From assembly GCA_030770545.1 (NCBI GenBank), contig CM061093.1, positions 1,882,001 through 1,946,000 of the forward strand: DNA of 64,000 nucleotides, given 5' to 3'. Positions 1-8,864 of this stretch are shown one piece after another. The notes beneath the pieces were generated by a model, which did not search any database, was not told the DNA's origin, and saw only the letters and a list, made by a program, of their open reading frames with translations. Both the position numbers and the translations under genes were made by a program. How positions within the stretch are numbered: position 1 is the stretch's first letter; each line of letters begins with the position of its first letter. The stretch comes from Macropodus opercularis (taxonomy: Eukaryota; Chordata; Actinopteri; Anabantiformes; Osphronemidae).

Positions 1-1305
1 TGGAAAGGTAGGGCATTTAGAATGGCACGGAAGACTTTAGTTGGAGCACGGGGGGAAGGTGGTCTAGATTTATGTGATCTGCTGGTGAAAAAATTCTCAC
101 TTAGAATGAGCTTGGTAAGGGAGTTTTTAGCCGGTGAGGGAGGACACGTTTGGAAAGATTATTTTCAGGATTTTGTAAACAGCAGGGGAAGGTGTGGTGA
201 ATTCAACCTGTGTTCCAAATTGTTTGCACGAGGCATTGTAGAGGGAGATCTTTTATTCCGGGAGATGGGAGAGGCGTGGGGCAGAGCTCTACCACACTTG
301 GCATTCACCCCGCAGGGGAGGAGGGATGTTCTGGAGCAACCTGTATTTGGCAACGTGTTCCTAGGTGCAGCAGAGCGCTTGTTGGGAAACAGGGTGGAAA
401 GAGAGGTCATTACGAAAGTGCGGGATTTATTGAATGAGGATGGGGTTCTAGACACGAACACACTAATGGCCAAATTTGCTATGTTGGGGTACAGAGTGAG
501 AAAAGATAGAGTCAGAAAAGTGTTGAAAGCAGTGAGTGAGGGGCTGAAGGATGAATGGAAACACATCTTAGAACACGGGGAGAATGGGGAAGGGGGGGTC
601 ACTTTCAGCTGGGCAGACGATGAAGACATCTCAATAGACGACATGGTTCCAAAATTTTGGTACAGGAAATTCATACACACAGTATTCAAACCCCCAGCAG
701 CATTGCCCCATTGGTCTTGTCTCTTCTCCACCATCTCATTACAACCCACCTGGACAGATCTTCACACTTACCATATCCCAGCTGAGGTGTTCAATAGCAA
801 CTTCAAAATTAGGCATAGGCGCATTCCGGTCTCAATAATACTACATCAAATAGACAAACAGCAGTTTTCACGTGTGTGTGCAGTGTGTGGAGTGCAGGAT
901 GAATCGTTTGAGCATTTTTTGTTAGAATGTGAAATGGTGAAAGTGTTCAGAATGTGGCTGAGGAGTGTGCTAGAGGAAAAATGTGGAATGTATGAGATGC
1001 TGAGAGAAAGGTGGGATTGGGTGTGGGTTTTTGGGCTGGAGAGTAGGAGCAGGGAGGGACCTGTCAATAGTGATTTAGTCAACTTTCTACTTTGCACTGC
1101 AAGACATGTGGTTTACACAACAAGAAACTGTGCACTGTATAGAAGTCAAAGAGTTAACAGGGTGCTTTTTTTCAAGAATCTTTTTAAATGTTATATGAGA
1201 GCACTGTTTTCACGAGAGGGAGGAGGCTTCAAGAATAAATGGTGCAGCAACAACACTTTGTGCACGGTGACAGACGAGGGAAAAATAGTAATTGATTTTG
1301 AGTAA
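1..1305 (+). CDS. ORF2 C-terminal part (APE-RT polyprotein), element 0
   Basis: This is a partial reading frame, open from base 1 to a TAA at 1303-1305, encoding the region downstream of the reverse transcriptase core. It aligns throughout with the same region of elements 1 and 2 but with many amino-acid changes. Shared landmarks are the opening WKGR..R.ARKTLVG segment, GEAWGRALPHL, VFKPPAA.PHW, FNSNFKIRHRRIPVSI and a C-terminal cysteine-histidine motif (CAVC, 8 residues, H, 4 residues, C) of the kind found at the end of L1-group ORF2 proteins, where it is thought to bind nucleic acid. The visible part contains no stop or frameshift. Catalytic motifs lie before the window, so activity cannot be judged. 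Confidence 0.85.
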   Translation, partial: WKGRAFRMARKTLVGARGEGGLDLCDLLVKKFSLRMSLVREFLAGEGGHVWKDYFQDFVNSRGRCGEFNLCSKLFARGIVEGDLLFREMGEAWGRALPHLAFTPQGRRDVLEQPVFGNVFLGAAERLLGNRVEREVITKVRDLLNEDGVLDTNTLMAKFAMLGYRVRKDRVRKVLKAVSEGLKDEWKHILEHGENGEGGVTFSWADDEDISIDDMVPKFWYRKFIHTVFKPPAALPHWSCLFSTISLQPTWTDLHTYHIPAEVFNSNFKIRHRRIPVSIILHQIDKQQFSRVCAVCGVQDESFEHFLLECEMVKVFRMWLRSVLEEKCGMYEMLRERWDWVWVFGLESRSREGPVNSDLVNFLLCTARHVVYTTRNCALYRSQRVNRVLFFKNLFKCYMRALFSREGGGFKNKWCSNNTLCTVTDEGKIVIDFE

Positions 1306-1632
1306 AATTGCTCCCATTATGTTTTGGAGGAAAGGATGTTTTGTTTTGTTTTGTTTTATCTTTGGTTTTGTAAATTGCTATATTAGTTTTAGTCGCACAA
1401 ATGTATGCTCTGTTCATTCCTTATCGTAGAATTCAGCTACGTCACATCTAAACTGGTTGTTTGATACATATTTTGTTTTGTTTTCATGTGATTACTTATT
1501 TTATTTACTTATTCTTTTTTTTCTCTTGTTCTAATGAATACCAAAATGACACACATAATACACATTTATCTGTAAAAAGCTTTTATTGTTGCATCCTTTA
1601 AATGTTTATTCTGTTAAATATGTATTTTTGAT

Positions 1633-1638
1633 AATAAA
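1633..1638 (+). promoter_or_regulatory. Polyadenylation signal AATAAA, element 0
   Basis: The hexamer lies four bases before the A14 tail (1643-1656), inside the terminal motif shared by all three elements. Confidence 0.7.
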
Positions 1639-1656
1639 AGACAAAAAAAAAAAAAA

Positions 1657-1752
1657 CGTGCCCGATCTCATTCGACCTCGGAAGCCAAGCAAGGTAGGGC
1701 CTGGCTAGTACTTGGATGGGAGACTGCCTGGGAATACCAGGTGCTGTAAGCC
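1657..1752 (+). pseudogene. 5S rRNA gene, 3' part left by element 0
   Basis: The 96 nt after the element tail correspond to +24 to +119. C84T, C92T. It retains the whole internal control region but not the first 23 nt. L follows. Confidence 0.9.
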
Positions 1753-1868
1753 TTTTCTTTTCTCTTTCAACGCAACATTGGGTGATTCTCCATATTGGTT
1801 ACACAGATGACATTGATGAGGTAACAGTCGTGACTGTCATGACAATCTGACGTGTTGTCGCCTTCAAA

Positions 1869-1876
1869 TGACGTAA
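1869..1876 (+). promoter_or_regulatory. CRE/ATF-like TGACGTAA at -25 to -18 (representative)
   Basis: In this class of L spacer TGACGTAA lies 17 bp upstream of the gene. Other spacers have GACATATTG or GATATAATG at the same place. The position resembles the TATA-like upstream element of vertebrate 5S genes. Function is inferred from position only. Confidence 0.4.
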
Positions 1877-1893
1877 TGAGGTAACAATTTCTC

Positions 1894-2012
1894 GCTTACG
1901 GCCATACCACCTTCAACGTGCCCGATCTCATTCGACCTCGGAAGCCAAGCAAGGTAGGGCCTGGCTAGTACTTGGATGGGAGACCGCCTGGGAATACCAG
2001 GTGCTGTAAGCC
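1894..2012 (+). rRNA. 5S rRNA gene (representative full copy)
   Basis: 5S rRNA is the small structural RNA of the large ribosomal subunit, made by RNA polymerase III. This 119-nt copy has complementary ends (GCTTAC / GTAAGC, helix I), the conserved CGATCTCATTCGACCTCGG region, box A, IE and box C, and a TTTT terminator directly after it. It differs from typical vertebrate somatic 5S in helix II and loop A (ACCTTCAACG in place of ACCCTGAACG), with a matching change on the partner strand (CAAGGT for CAGGGT). C84T; L follows. Confidence 0.95.
1943..1990 (+). promoter_or_regulatory. 5S internal control region (representative): box A, IE, box C
   Basis: By alignment to Xenopus 5S, box A is about +50 to +64, the intermediate element +67 to +72 and box C +80 to +97 (AGTACTTGGATGGGAGACC region). 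TFIIIA binds here in vertebrates. The region lies wholly downstream of the retrotransposon insertion point at about +24. Confidence 0.75.
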
Positions 2013-2016
2013 TTTT
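2013..2016 (+). terminator. RNA polymerase III T-run terminator (representative)
   Basis: TTTT immediately follows GTAAGCC and is repeated as TTTTCTTTTCTC or TTTTCTGTTATTTTT after nearly every copy. Confidence 0.8.
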
Positions 2017-2153
2017 CTTTTCTCTTTCAACGCAACATTGGGTGATTCTCCATCTTGGTTACACAGATGACATTGATGAGGTAACAGTCGTGACTGTCAT
2101 GACATTCTGACGTGTTGTCGCCTTCAAAAGACATATTGAGGTAGCAATTTGTC

Positions 2154-2272
2154 GCTTACGGCCATACCACCTTCAACGTGCCCGATCTCATTCGACCTCG
2201 GAAGCCAAGCAAGGTAGGGCCTGGCTAGTACTTGGACGGGAGACCGCCTGGGAATACCAGGTGTTGTAAGCC
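2154..2272 (+). rRNA. 5S rRNA gene
   Basis: C111T; the first terminator T-run is shortened to CTTTC, though TTTT follows a few bases later. S follows. Confidence 0.9.
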
Positions 2273-2404
2273 CTTTCTTTTCTCTTTCAACGCAACATTG
2301 GGTGATTCTCCATCTTGGTTACACATATGTCATTGATGAGCAGATAGTTGTGACAGTCTGACATATAGTCACCTTCAAAAGATATAATGTGGTACAGGTT
2401 TGTC

Positions 2405-2523
2405 GCTTACGGCCATACCACCTTCAACGTGCCTGATCTCATTCGAACTCGGAAGCCAAGCAAAGTAGGGCCTGGCTAGTACTTGGACGGGAGACCGCCT
2501 GGGAATACCAGGTGCTGTAAGCC
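2405..2523 (+). rRNA. 5S rRNA gene
   Basis: C30T, C43A, G60A; L follows. Confidence 0.9.
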
Positions 2524-2664
2524 TTTTCTGTTATTTTTCAACGCAACATTTGGTGATTCTCCATATTGGTTACACAGATGACCTTGATGAGGTAACAGTC
2601 GTGACTGTGATGACATTCTGACGTGTTGTCGCCTTCAAAAGACATATTGAGGTAACAACTTGTC

Positions 2665-2783
2665 GCTTACGGCCATACCACCTTCAACGTGCCCGATCTC
2701 ATTCGACCTCGGAAGCCAAGCAAGGTAGGGCCTGGCTAGTACTTGGACGGGAGACCGCCTGGGAATACCAGGTGCTGTAAGCC
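2665..2783 (+). rRNA. 5S rRNA gene
   Basis: Array consensus; L follows. Confidence 0.93.
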
Positions 2784-2924
2784 TTTTCTTTTCTCTTTCA
2801 ACGCAACATTTGGTGATTCTCCATATTGGTTACACAGATGACCTTGATGAGGTAACAGTCGTGACTGTGATGACATTCTGACGTTTTGTCGCCTTCAAAA
2901 GACATATTGAGGTAACAACTTGTC

Positions 2925-2948
2925 GCTTACGGCCATACCACCTTCAAC
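2925..2948 (+). pseudogene. 5S rRNA gene, 5' stub before element 1
   Basis: +1 to +24 (to ...CCTTCAAC), interrupted by element 1; the rest of the gene is at 8865-8960. Confidence 0.9.
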
Positions 2949-3050
2949 GACGCATGCGCAATCAGAGAAGTGGTAGCAGCTGTGAGCATTTCCTGTGTTC
3001 AGCCAGGGTTTCTTGCTGGCAAGCTTTTCTTTGTTCATGGTGTTTTTGTG

Positions 3051-3064
3051 CTATCCTTTGATAG
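3051..3064 (+). other. 5' UTR hairpin 1, element 1
   Basis: CTATC-CTTT-GATAG, a perfect 5-bp stem with a 4-nt loop. It is present at the matching place in element 2. Confidence 0.5.
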
Positions 3065-3091
3065 TGATTTTGTTTTCTACGTATTTTTTTC

Positions 3092-3118
3092 CCCCCGGCG
3101 GATCTGTCCGTTCGGGGG
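3092..3118 (+). other. 5' UTR GC-rich hairpin 2, element 1
   Basis: CCCCCGGCGGA pairs with TCCGTTCGGGGG through 11 base pairs, with one G-U pair and one bulged T, closing a TCTG loop. Element 2 keeps the stem but has a different loop (TTAT), suggesting that the structure matters. Confidence 0.6.
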
Positions 3119-3188
3119 CGCTTTTTGTTACTTTTTTTTTGCGAGGGAAGCCACGGCGAACGGCGGCATTTTTCTGTTTGATTTTTCA

Positions 3189-4727
3189 ATGGAGAACCGC
3201 CAGCCTGAGAGAGCAAAGCTTGGTAGGAAGCAGATGGAGGGGCAGAACGGTGTTCGCAACATGAGCCAAGTTGAGGCAGAAGGGAGAAGCAAAGCAGGGA
3301 CTGCAGCGCCTGAAGCAAGTGTGCGACGACCGACCAAAGGAGCGAATGACAGAGGTGGTGCAGCGGAGGACAGCGGACAAGCCCGACCCAAACCTGCAGC
3401 CTCAGACAGGAAAGCCCACCTTACGGCTGCAGCGGCGGAGAATGGCAGGAGTGGTGAGGGAAGCGGTGAAGCGACATCGTTGAAGCCACAGGAGGAAGCA
3501 CAGCAGCAGTTCATGGGAGCGACGGGCATACAGCCTAGGGCAGCGGATGACAGCACAGCGGACCGTGGCAGCGCAGCGGGACCATCGGAGCAGAACGGGG
3601 GCAACGCAGGACGACGCTCCAGCAACGCAGCAGTGGAAAATACTAACGTCAAAAGATATGACAAGGAGCTGACTGTGATGACAGAAATCTTGGGCACGGA
3701 TAATGTAACAACCATTGAACTGCTAAGAGCTATACGGGATGTGTGCGGCGGAGTCGTTGCCCTGCGAGAAACAGGGCTGCGCAAGTATGAAGTGACACTC
3801 AGGAGTGAAGTTGGGAAGAGGAGACTGCTGGACGGTCTAAAAATCGGCTCCACCGTGGTGATGGCCAAGTCTTTGGCCGTTGACGAGTTGGTGGTTTCCT
3901 TCTTAAATTTGCCAGCTTATATAACAGACGAAGACATCATGGACAAACTTCATACATGGGGAGTACGGGCAGTCTCCCCAATCAAACGGCGCATGTGGCC
4001 GGGAACGGACGTGGCAGACGGCACGAGATTCATGAAGGTAAAATTCACAGATCAAGTTCAATCACTGCCCTATTCAGCCAAATTTATGACTGCAACTGGG
4101 CCTGAGTACTTCAGGGTAATCCATAACAACCAACAAAAGGTTTGCAGAATGTGCTTGCAGCCCGGCCACATTGTCAGAGACTGTCCGGACTTTGTGTGCT
4201 TCAAGTGCAACAAGCAGGGTCACTATGCACGAGAGTGTGGGGCATGGGGAAAAAGATGTATCGAATGTCACAATACCGATACAAACTGTGTGTGTGTGGG
4301 TGTGCATGAGGAGCAGGCTGTCGCATCTGTGCAGGGGGCGAGATTGGTGTCGGATGATGAGAGCCTGCCAGAATCTGATTTATCATGGAGTGGAGAGGAG
4401 GGGGAACAGGGGGAAATGAATCACAGAAGTGAGATGGTGACTGCTATTGAGCAAGTAGCCCAGCGAAACGAAGGGAGAATTGATTCGAGTGTGGCTGGTG
4501 GAACGGTGCTTATGGGCAGTGAGAAGATTGTGCCTGCAATCGCACCGCCTTGTAAGAGAGAGGGGGGAAAAAGAGTGAATGCTTCAGGAGCAGCCAGAGA
4601 GAAGACAGAGAGTCTGTCTGCCTCCGGATACACCTCTCCCACTTCTGACGTGGATATGGAGGAGGTGGAGGCAATCAGAGGGAAGATGAGCAGGAGTAGG
4701 AAGAAAGCAAGAGGCAAGAGCAAATGA
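3189..4727 (+). CDS. ORF1 protein, zinc-knuckle nucleic-acid-binding protein, element 1
   Basis: 512 residues. ORF1 proteins of L1-group elements bind element RNA and form the ribonucleoprotein used for retrotransposition. Residues 1 to about 145 are a low-complexity Ala/Gly/Gln/Glu-rich region. Next comes a conserved block of two probable RRM-like folds (from about residue 158, MTEILGTDNVTTIELLRAIR, and from about 233, ELVVSFLNLPAYITDEDIM). Two CCHC knuckles follow, CRMCLQPGHIVRDC (from residue 319) and CFKCNKQGHYAREC, then a third cysteine cluster, CIECHNTDTNCVC. The tail is acidic and ends in a basic stretch rich in K, R and S. I chose the ATG at 3189 because element 2 starts at the equivalent ATG in the same TTTTTCAATGGA context. 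The frame is open upstream to 2970 but has no upstream ATG homologous to element 2. Confidence 0.85.
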   Translation: MENRQPERAKLGRKQMEGQNGVRNMSQVEAEGRSKAGTAAPEASVRRPTKGANDRGGAAEDSGQARPKPAASDRKAHLTAAAAENGRSGEGSGEATSLKPQEEAQQQFMGATGIQPRAADDSTADRGSAAGPSEQNGGNAGRRSSNAAVENTNVKRYDKELTVMTEILGTDNVTTIELLRAIRDVCGGVVALRETGLRKYEVTLRSEVGKRRLLDGLKIGSTVVMAKSLAVDELVVSFLNLPAYITDEDIMDKLHTWGVRAVSPIKRRMWPGTDVADGTRFMKVKFTDQVQSLPYSAKFMTATGPEYFRVIHNNQQKVCRMCLQPGHIVRDCPDFVCFKCNKQGHYARECGAWGKRCIECHNTDTNCVCVGVHEEQAVASVQGARLVSDDESLPESDLSWSGEEGEQGEMNHRSEMVTAIEQVAQRNEGRIDSSVAGGTVLMGSEKIVPAIAPPCKREGGKRVNASGAAREKTESLSASGYTSPTSDVDMEEVEAIRGKMSRSRKKARGKSK

Positions 4728-4747
4728 AGAATGTGTGGATACTGCGT

Positions 4748-4763
4748 CCCCCCCCCCCCCCCC
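4748..4763 (+). repeat. C16 homopolymer between ORF1 and ORF2
   Basis: Sixteen consecutive C directly upstream of the ORF2 ATG (4768). Element 2 has ordinary mixed sequence here. Confidence 0.85.
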
Positions 4764-4767
4764 ATAA

Positions 4768-5532
4768 ATGAAAATAACATCCAGAAACTTATGCGGACTT
4801 GCCAGGTTGAGCCGTATTAAAGACATATGCGACCGAATGGAGTGTGATGTGCTGTGCGTACAGGAGTGCAGGTGGAGTGAGAATGTAGTGAGTGGAATAC
4901 GATCATTCTGGAAAGGAGAATTCTTTTATTCCCTGTCCAGAACTGGCAAAGCGGGTGTGGCAGTATTTGTGAGAGTGAATGCGTGTGAAAAAGCAGACGT
5001 AATCTATAGGGATGTGGCGGGGAGGGTTATTGTAATAGATATGATAATCAATGGCATGAAGTACCGCATAATTAATTTATATGGACCAAACAATGAAGGA
5101 GAGAGACGAAGTGTGTTCAACAATTGCAAAAAATGGACGAATGAAAGAACAATTATAGTTGGCGACTTTAATGTGGCTTTAACCAAGATGGATGTGGGAA
5201 AGAACAATACATACAAAAATGATAGTAGCAGAACGACTGTGTTTGAGTGGATGGATGAGTATTGCTTGGTGGATGCGTGGCGGAGTCAGAACCCCAGCAC
5301 ACGAGCCTTCTCCCAGCACCAAGTTGTGCTGGGAAGCCTAAAGCAGTCTAGAATCGACCTGTGTTTGCTGGCTGCCGGCCTGGTAAGAACACTTAACAAC
5401 TGCTCATATGAGTTTTGGTGCAGGGAGCGATCACGCCTCCCTAAAGGTGACTCTGGGAAAGGGTGGCAGGCAGAGGAACGGAGGGCTGTGGTGTTTCAAC
5501 ACGGCCCTCCTGGAGGACGCTGTATTTGTTAA
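4768..5532 (+). pseudogene. ORF2 N-terminal part: APE endonuclease domain, element 1 (frameshifted)
   Basis: The frame starts at ATG 4768, 40 bp after the ORF1 stop as in element 2, and encodes an apurinic-like endonuclease that would nick the 5S target for target-primed reverse transcription. Visible motifs are SRNLCGL, VQECRW (catalytic Glu), NLYGPNN, VGDFNVAL, VDAWR and RIDLCLL. At 5413-5416 the sequence is GAGTTTTGG where element 2 has GAGTTCAG, one base longer. The frame therefore shifts after about 215 codons, just before the last motif (SDHASL), and then reads out-of-frame residues to 5532. The SDH motif and RT continue in the frame at 5408-8557. A base-calling error in the T-run cannot be excluded. 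Confidence 0.85.
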
Positions 5533-8500
5533 AAAGATGCAGTCTCTTCTCTCTGGTTTATCAGATGAAAGCAGGTTTGTAGTAGATATAGTCGAGTGGT
5601 GGGAGCGCACCAAGTTGTTAATTAAGCGGCGCTGCATCGCATGGAGCAGAGAGAAGAGGCAGAGAGAGAGCCACAGAGAGACTCAGCTGAGAGACCGTCT
5701 GCACAGGGAGCTGGAGCTGCTCGGGGAGGATGCCAGCCGTCCGCTGAGCGTGTATCTCGGGCTGAGGGAGCAGCTGAGAACCATGGAAGAGGACAGGTGC
5801 AGGGGAGCAATGATCCGTAGCAAGGCACAACACATGCTTGACGGGGAGCGCTGCACCGCCTTCTTCCTGGGGTTGGAGAAGAAGAGACAGACTCGGGCAT
5901 ATATCACAGAGTTAAAAGATGCAGCGGGACACATACAGACTGACAACATAGAAATTTTGCAAACAGTACACGACTTCTACACTGATCTATTCACTGCACA
6001 GAACACAGAGCAAGAACACATAGATAGGGCAGTGGGAAGCATCAGCTGCTCCCTTAGCCCTGAGGATGCAGCGATGTGTGACGGTGGCATTCTGCCCCGA
6101 GAGGTCGCGGCAGCAATAACAGGGCTGAAAAAAGCGAAAAGCCCAGGGGCGGACGGCCTCTCGGCTGAGTTTTTCCAGCGCTTTGCAGAGCAGCTGATTC
6201 CGATCCTCTGCAGGCTGTTCTCTGCCATGCAGGAGGAAGACAGGTGCGCAGAGTCCTTTTTGGGAGGTGTGATTACCTTGGTCTTTAAAAACAAAGGTGC
6301 CAGGTCGGAGCTGGCAAACTACAGGCCGATCAGTCTGCTCAATGCAGACTACAAAATCCTGGCCCGTGTGCTGGGGGGACGGCTCCGTAGAGTGATTGGT
6401 ACGATTGTGGGGCCAAACCAAACGTACAGTGTGCCTGGTAGGGACATCACAGACTCAATATTATCCACACGGTGCACGTATGAAAGAGTGATGCAAATGG
6501 GAGGGGTGTTTTTAAGCCTGGACCTGGAGAAAGCTTTCGACAGAGTCGAACACCAGTTCTTATTCGCGTGTCTGAGTACGTTTGGTTTCGGTCCCGGTTT
6601 TATCGGATGGATGAGACGAATGTACGGGAATGCTTGGAGCAGAGTGAAAGTGAATGGGTTTTTAACCGACCAGGTGCGATTGGGAAGATCTGTGCGGCAG
6701 GGGTGTCCTCTGTCATCGATGCTGTATGCATTGGTGGCAGAGCCCCTTGCTGCCCTGATTTTAAATGACACTGACATAGGGGGGATAGTCTCACCAATGG
6801 GGAATCATTTCAAGATTGCACAATACGCTGATGATATATCGATCATGATAAAAGACAAAGAAGAATTAAGGAAAGTAATGAAACATGTAGCTTTGTATGA
6901 GAAAGCATCAGGAGCGAAATTAAATCTGGCAAAGTCTGTGCTGGCCACAGGGCCGAACACAGACCCAGGGGAAATGGGCAGAATGTTCAAGGCTGCAAAT
7001 GGAGAAGTGAGGGTGCTTGGAACTCTCATCGGTCCTGACAGGCAGCTCTGCGCTGAGAAAATGTGGAGAGAACAGACGGCATACGTCAGAGACAGGGTAA
7101 ACCTGTGGAAAATGAGAGGTTTAGGCCTCAGAGGGAAGGCCACAATAATAAATTCAATTCTAATACCTAAACTAGTTTATGTTATGAAAGTCTGCCACAT
7201 GCCAAAAGACATGCTAGCACAACTACACACACTTTTTACTGATTTTCTGTGGAAGGGGAGGGGTTTTAGGATTGCACGGAGAACTTTGGTGGGAACACGG
7301 GAAGAGGGAGGATTGTGGCTGTGTGACTTACATGTCAAAAGATTTTCACTGAGGATGGGCTTATTTAGGACATTTCTAGTGGGTGAAGGTGGACACATAT
7401 GGAAGGATTATTTTCAGGATTTTATTAATCACACAGGTGAGTGTAGAGATTTTAATTTATGTTCAAAACTGTTTGCACGAGGAATAAACGCAGGAGATCC
7501 ACTTTTCAGGGAGATGGGAGAAGCATGGGGCAGAGCGCTGCCCCATCTGTCACTCACACCACAAGGGAAAAAGGATATTTTAAGCCAGCCGGTGTTTGGG
7601 AATTTGTTTTTAGGTTCAGCGGGCAATTTGCTGGGAAGTAGGGTGGAGAGTGTAGTCATCTCTAAAGTAGGAGATTTATTGGATGAGCAGGGAGCTTTTT
7701 TTGATGTGGGGCTAATAATGGCAAAATTTGAAGCAGTGGGACACAAAGTGAGAAAGGAGAGGGTGAGAAAGGTGGTAGCAGCAGTGAGGGCTGGGTTAAT
7801 GCAGGAGTGGAAAGAAATCTTAAAGAATGGGGAGGCTGAAGGAGGGGGTTTAGTTTTTAGTTGGGCACAAGACACAGACATCACAATGGAAGACATGACT
7901 CCTAAATTCTGGTACAAACATTTCATACACACTGTATTCAAACCTCCGGCAGCTATACCACACTGGACCCGGATGTTTTCAGCAATCTCATTACAACCAA
8001 CCTGGCTCGATCTTCACCCCTACTTTATTCCAGCAGAACTGTTCAATAGCAACTTCAAAATACGACACAGACGCATCCCGGTCTCCATAATCTTGCATCA
8101 AATAGATAAACAACTCTTTTCACGTGTGTGTGCGGTGTGTGGTATATTGGACGAGTGCTTTGAACATTTTTTTTTGGAATGCATGGTGGTAAGGGAATTC
8201 AGAGAGTGGCTGAGAGGGGTGTTAGTGGAAAAGTGTGGAATGAGAGACTTAGCAGGGGAGCAATGGGACAGAGTTTGGGTGTTTGGTTTGGAGAGCAAGG
8301 GGAGGAGGGGAATTGTAAATAGGGATTTAGTAAACTTTCTGTTATGCACAGCTAGACATGTGGTGTATATAGCTAGAAACTGCGCACTGTATAAAAACAA
8401 AAGGGTGAATAGGGTGATTCTTTGTAAGAACATGTTTTGCTGTTACATGAAAGCACTGTTTGCAAGGGATGTTAAAGGGTTTGAAGAGACGTGGTGCGTT

Positions 8501-8557
8501 TACAATTCATTGTGCAAGGTGGGGGAGAGAGGGAAATTGACTTTTGATTTTGGATAA
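5408..8557 (+). pseudogene. ORF2 remainder: end of APE, reverse transcriptase and C-terminal zinc motif, element 1
   Basis: This long open frame continues ORF2 after the +1 frameshift. It holds the final APE motif (AGSDHASL) and the full RT set: SPGADGLSAEFF, NYRPISLLNADYK, LDLEKAFDRVEH (motif A), RQGCPLSSMLYA (motif B), QYADDISIMI (motif C, YADD near residue 473 counted from 5408) and GAKLNLAKS. It ends with the C-terminal motif CAVC...H....C. No further stop or frameshift is present. An in-frame ATG happens to lie at 5408, so an RT-only product is conceivable, but the natural protein would be a fusion with the endonuclease. The amino-acid sequence is almost the same as in element 2. Confidence 0.88.
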
Positions 8558-8845
8558 AAAATGTGTTTTTGGTTTGGGTTTTTTTTGTTCTCTGCTGGTC
8601 AGTACACTTTATTTAATTATTCATTGTATTTGAGGGGTCTTTCAATCAAAATTGTCTTTTGCATTACAAACTTTATTTTTGTTTTGTTGTTCGTATGATT
8701 TATGTTGACATTTATCCACAATTAACTGTAGGTGATCGTTGAGTTGTTTTCCTTGTTGTTGGTATGAGCTTGTTATCACATGTTATTTTTTAATGAAGAC
8801 ACACTGTATATAGTTTGCACTTAATGTTCATTTTGTATTTTTGAT

Positions 8846-8851
8846 AATAAA
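8846..8851 (+). promoter_or_regulatory. Polyadenylation signal AATAAA, element 1
   Basis: Four bases before the A9 tail (8856-8864), in the terminal motif common to the three elements. Confidence 0.7.
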
Positions 8852-8864
8852 AGACAAAAAAAAA

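Larger units (their letters stand above)
1..1656 (+). mobile_element. Element 0: 3' part of a 5S-targeted non-LTR retrotransposon (Mutsu-like, Tx1 group)
   Basis: The window opens inside ORF2, so the 5' part lies outside. The visible part is the C-terminal ORF2 coding region (1-1305), a T-rich 3' UTR, an AATAAA signal and an A14 tail ending at 1656, where 5S sequence resumes at CGTGCCCG. It has the same target site, orientation and terminal GATAATAAAAGAC motif as the two other elements. Its ORF2 and most of its 3' UTR are clearly diverged from both, so it is a separate subfamily. Non-LTR identity is firm; the Mutsu assignment rests on 5S target choice. Confidence 0.88.
1657..2948 (+). repeat. 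5S rDNA tandem array, block 1
   Basis: One 3' fragment, four complete genes and the 5' stub interrupted by element 1, in 260-bp and 251-bp units. Four of the five spacers are L and one is S. Confidence 0.95.
2949..8864 (+). mobile_element. Element 1: 5'-complete Mutsu-like 5S-specific non-LTR retrotransposon
   Basis: This 5.9-kb element sits inside a 5S gene in sense orientation. Order: 240-bp 5' UTR with two hairpins, ORF1 (3189-4727), a 40-bp gap containing a C16 tract, ORF2 (4768-8557, broken by a frameshift near 5413), 3' UTR, AATAAA and an A9 tail. The 5' flank ends CCTTCAAC(G) and the 3' flank starts CGTGCCCG, so target duplication is at most about 2 bp. APE-type endonuclease plus RT, zinc-knuckle ORF1 and a multicopy RNA-gene target define the Tx1 group. 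From about 5420 to the end it is almost identical to element 2, while its 5' third is strongly diverged from it. Confidence 0.92.

Noticed and set aside
2949..3060. Self-cleaving (HDV-like or hammerhead) ribozyme at the element 5' end
   Set aside because: I could not fit a hammerhead core or a convincing double-pseudoknot. The GC hairpin is about 145 bp downstream of the junction. A structural search with covariance models would settle it.
2970..3188. N-terminal extension of ORF1 in element 1
   Set aside because: The frame is open from 2970 but begins at GTG. It covers the hairpin-bearing 5' UTR, and element 2 starts at the ATG equivalent to 3189.
3128..3868. Antisense open frames across ORF1 and ORF2 (also 19500-20171, 7429-7941, 23737-24249)
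   Set aside because: These are shadows of the sense coding frames, keyed to the sense codon pattern. Their predicted peptides are low-complexity or lack any recognisable domain.
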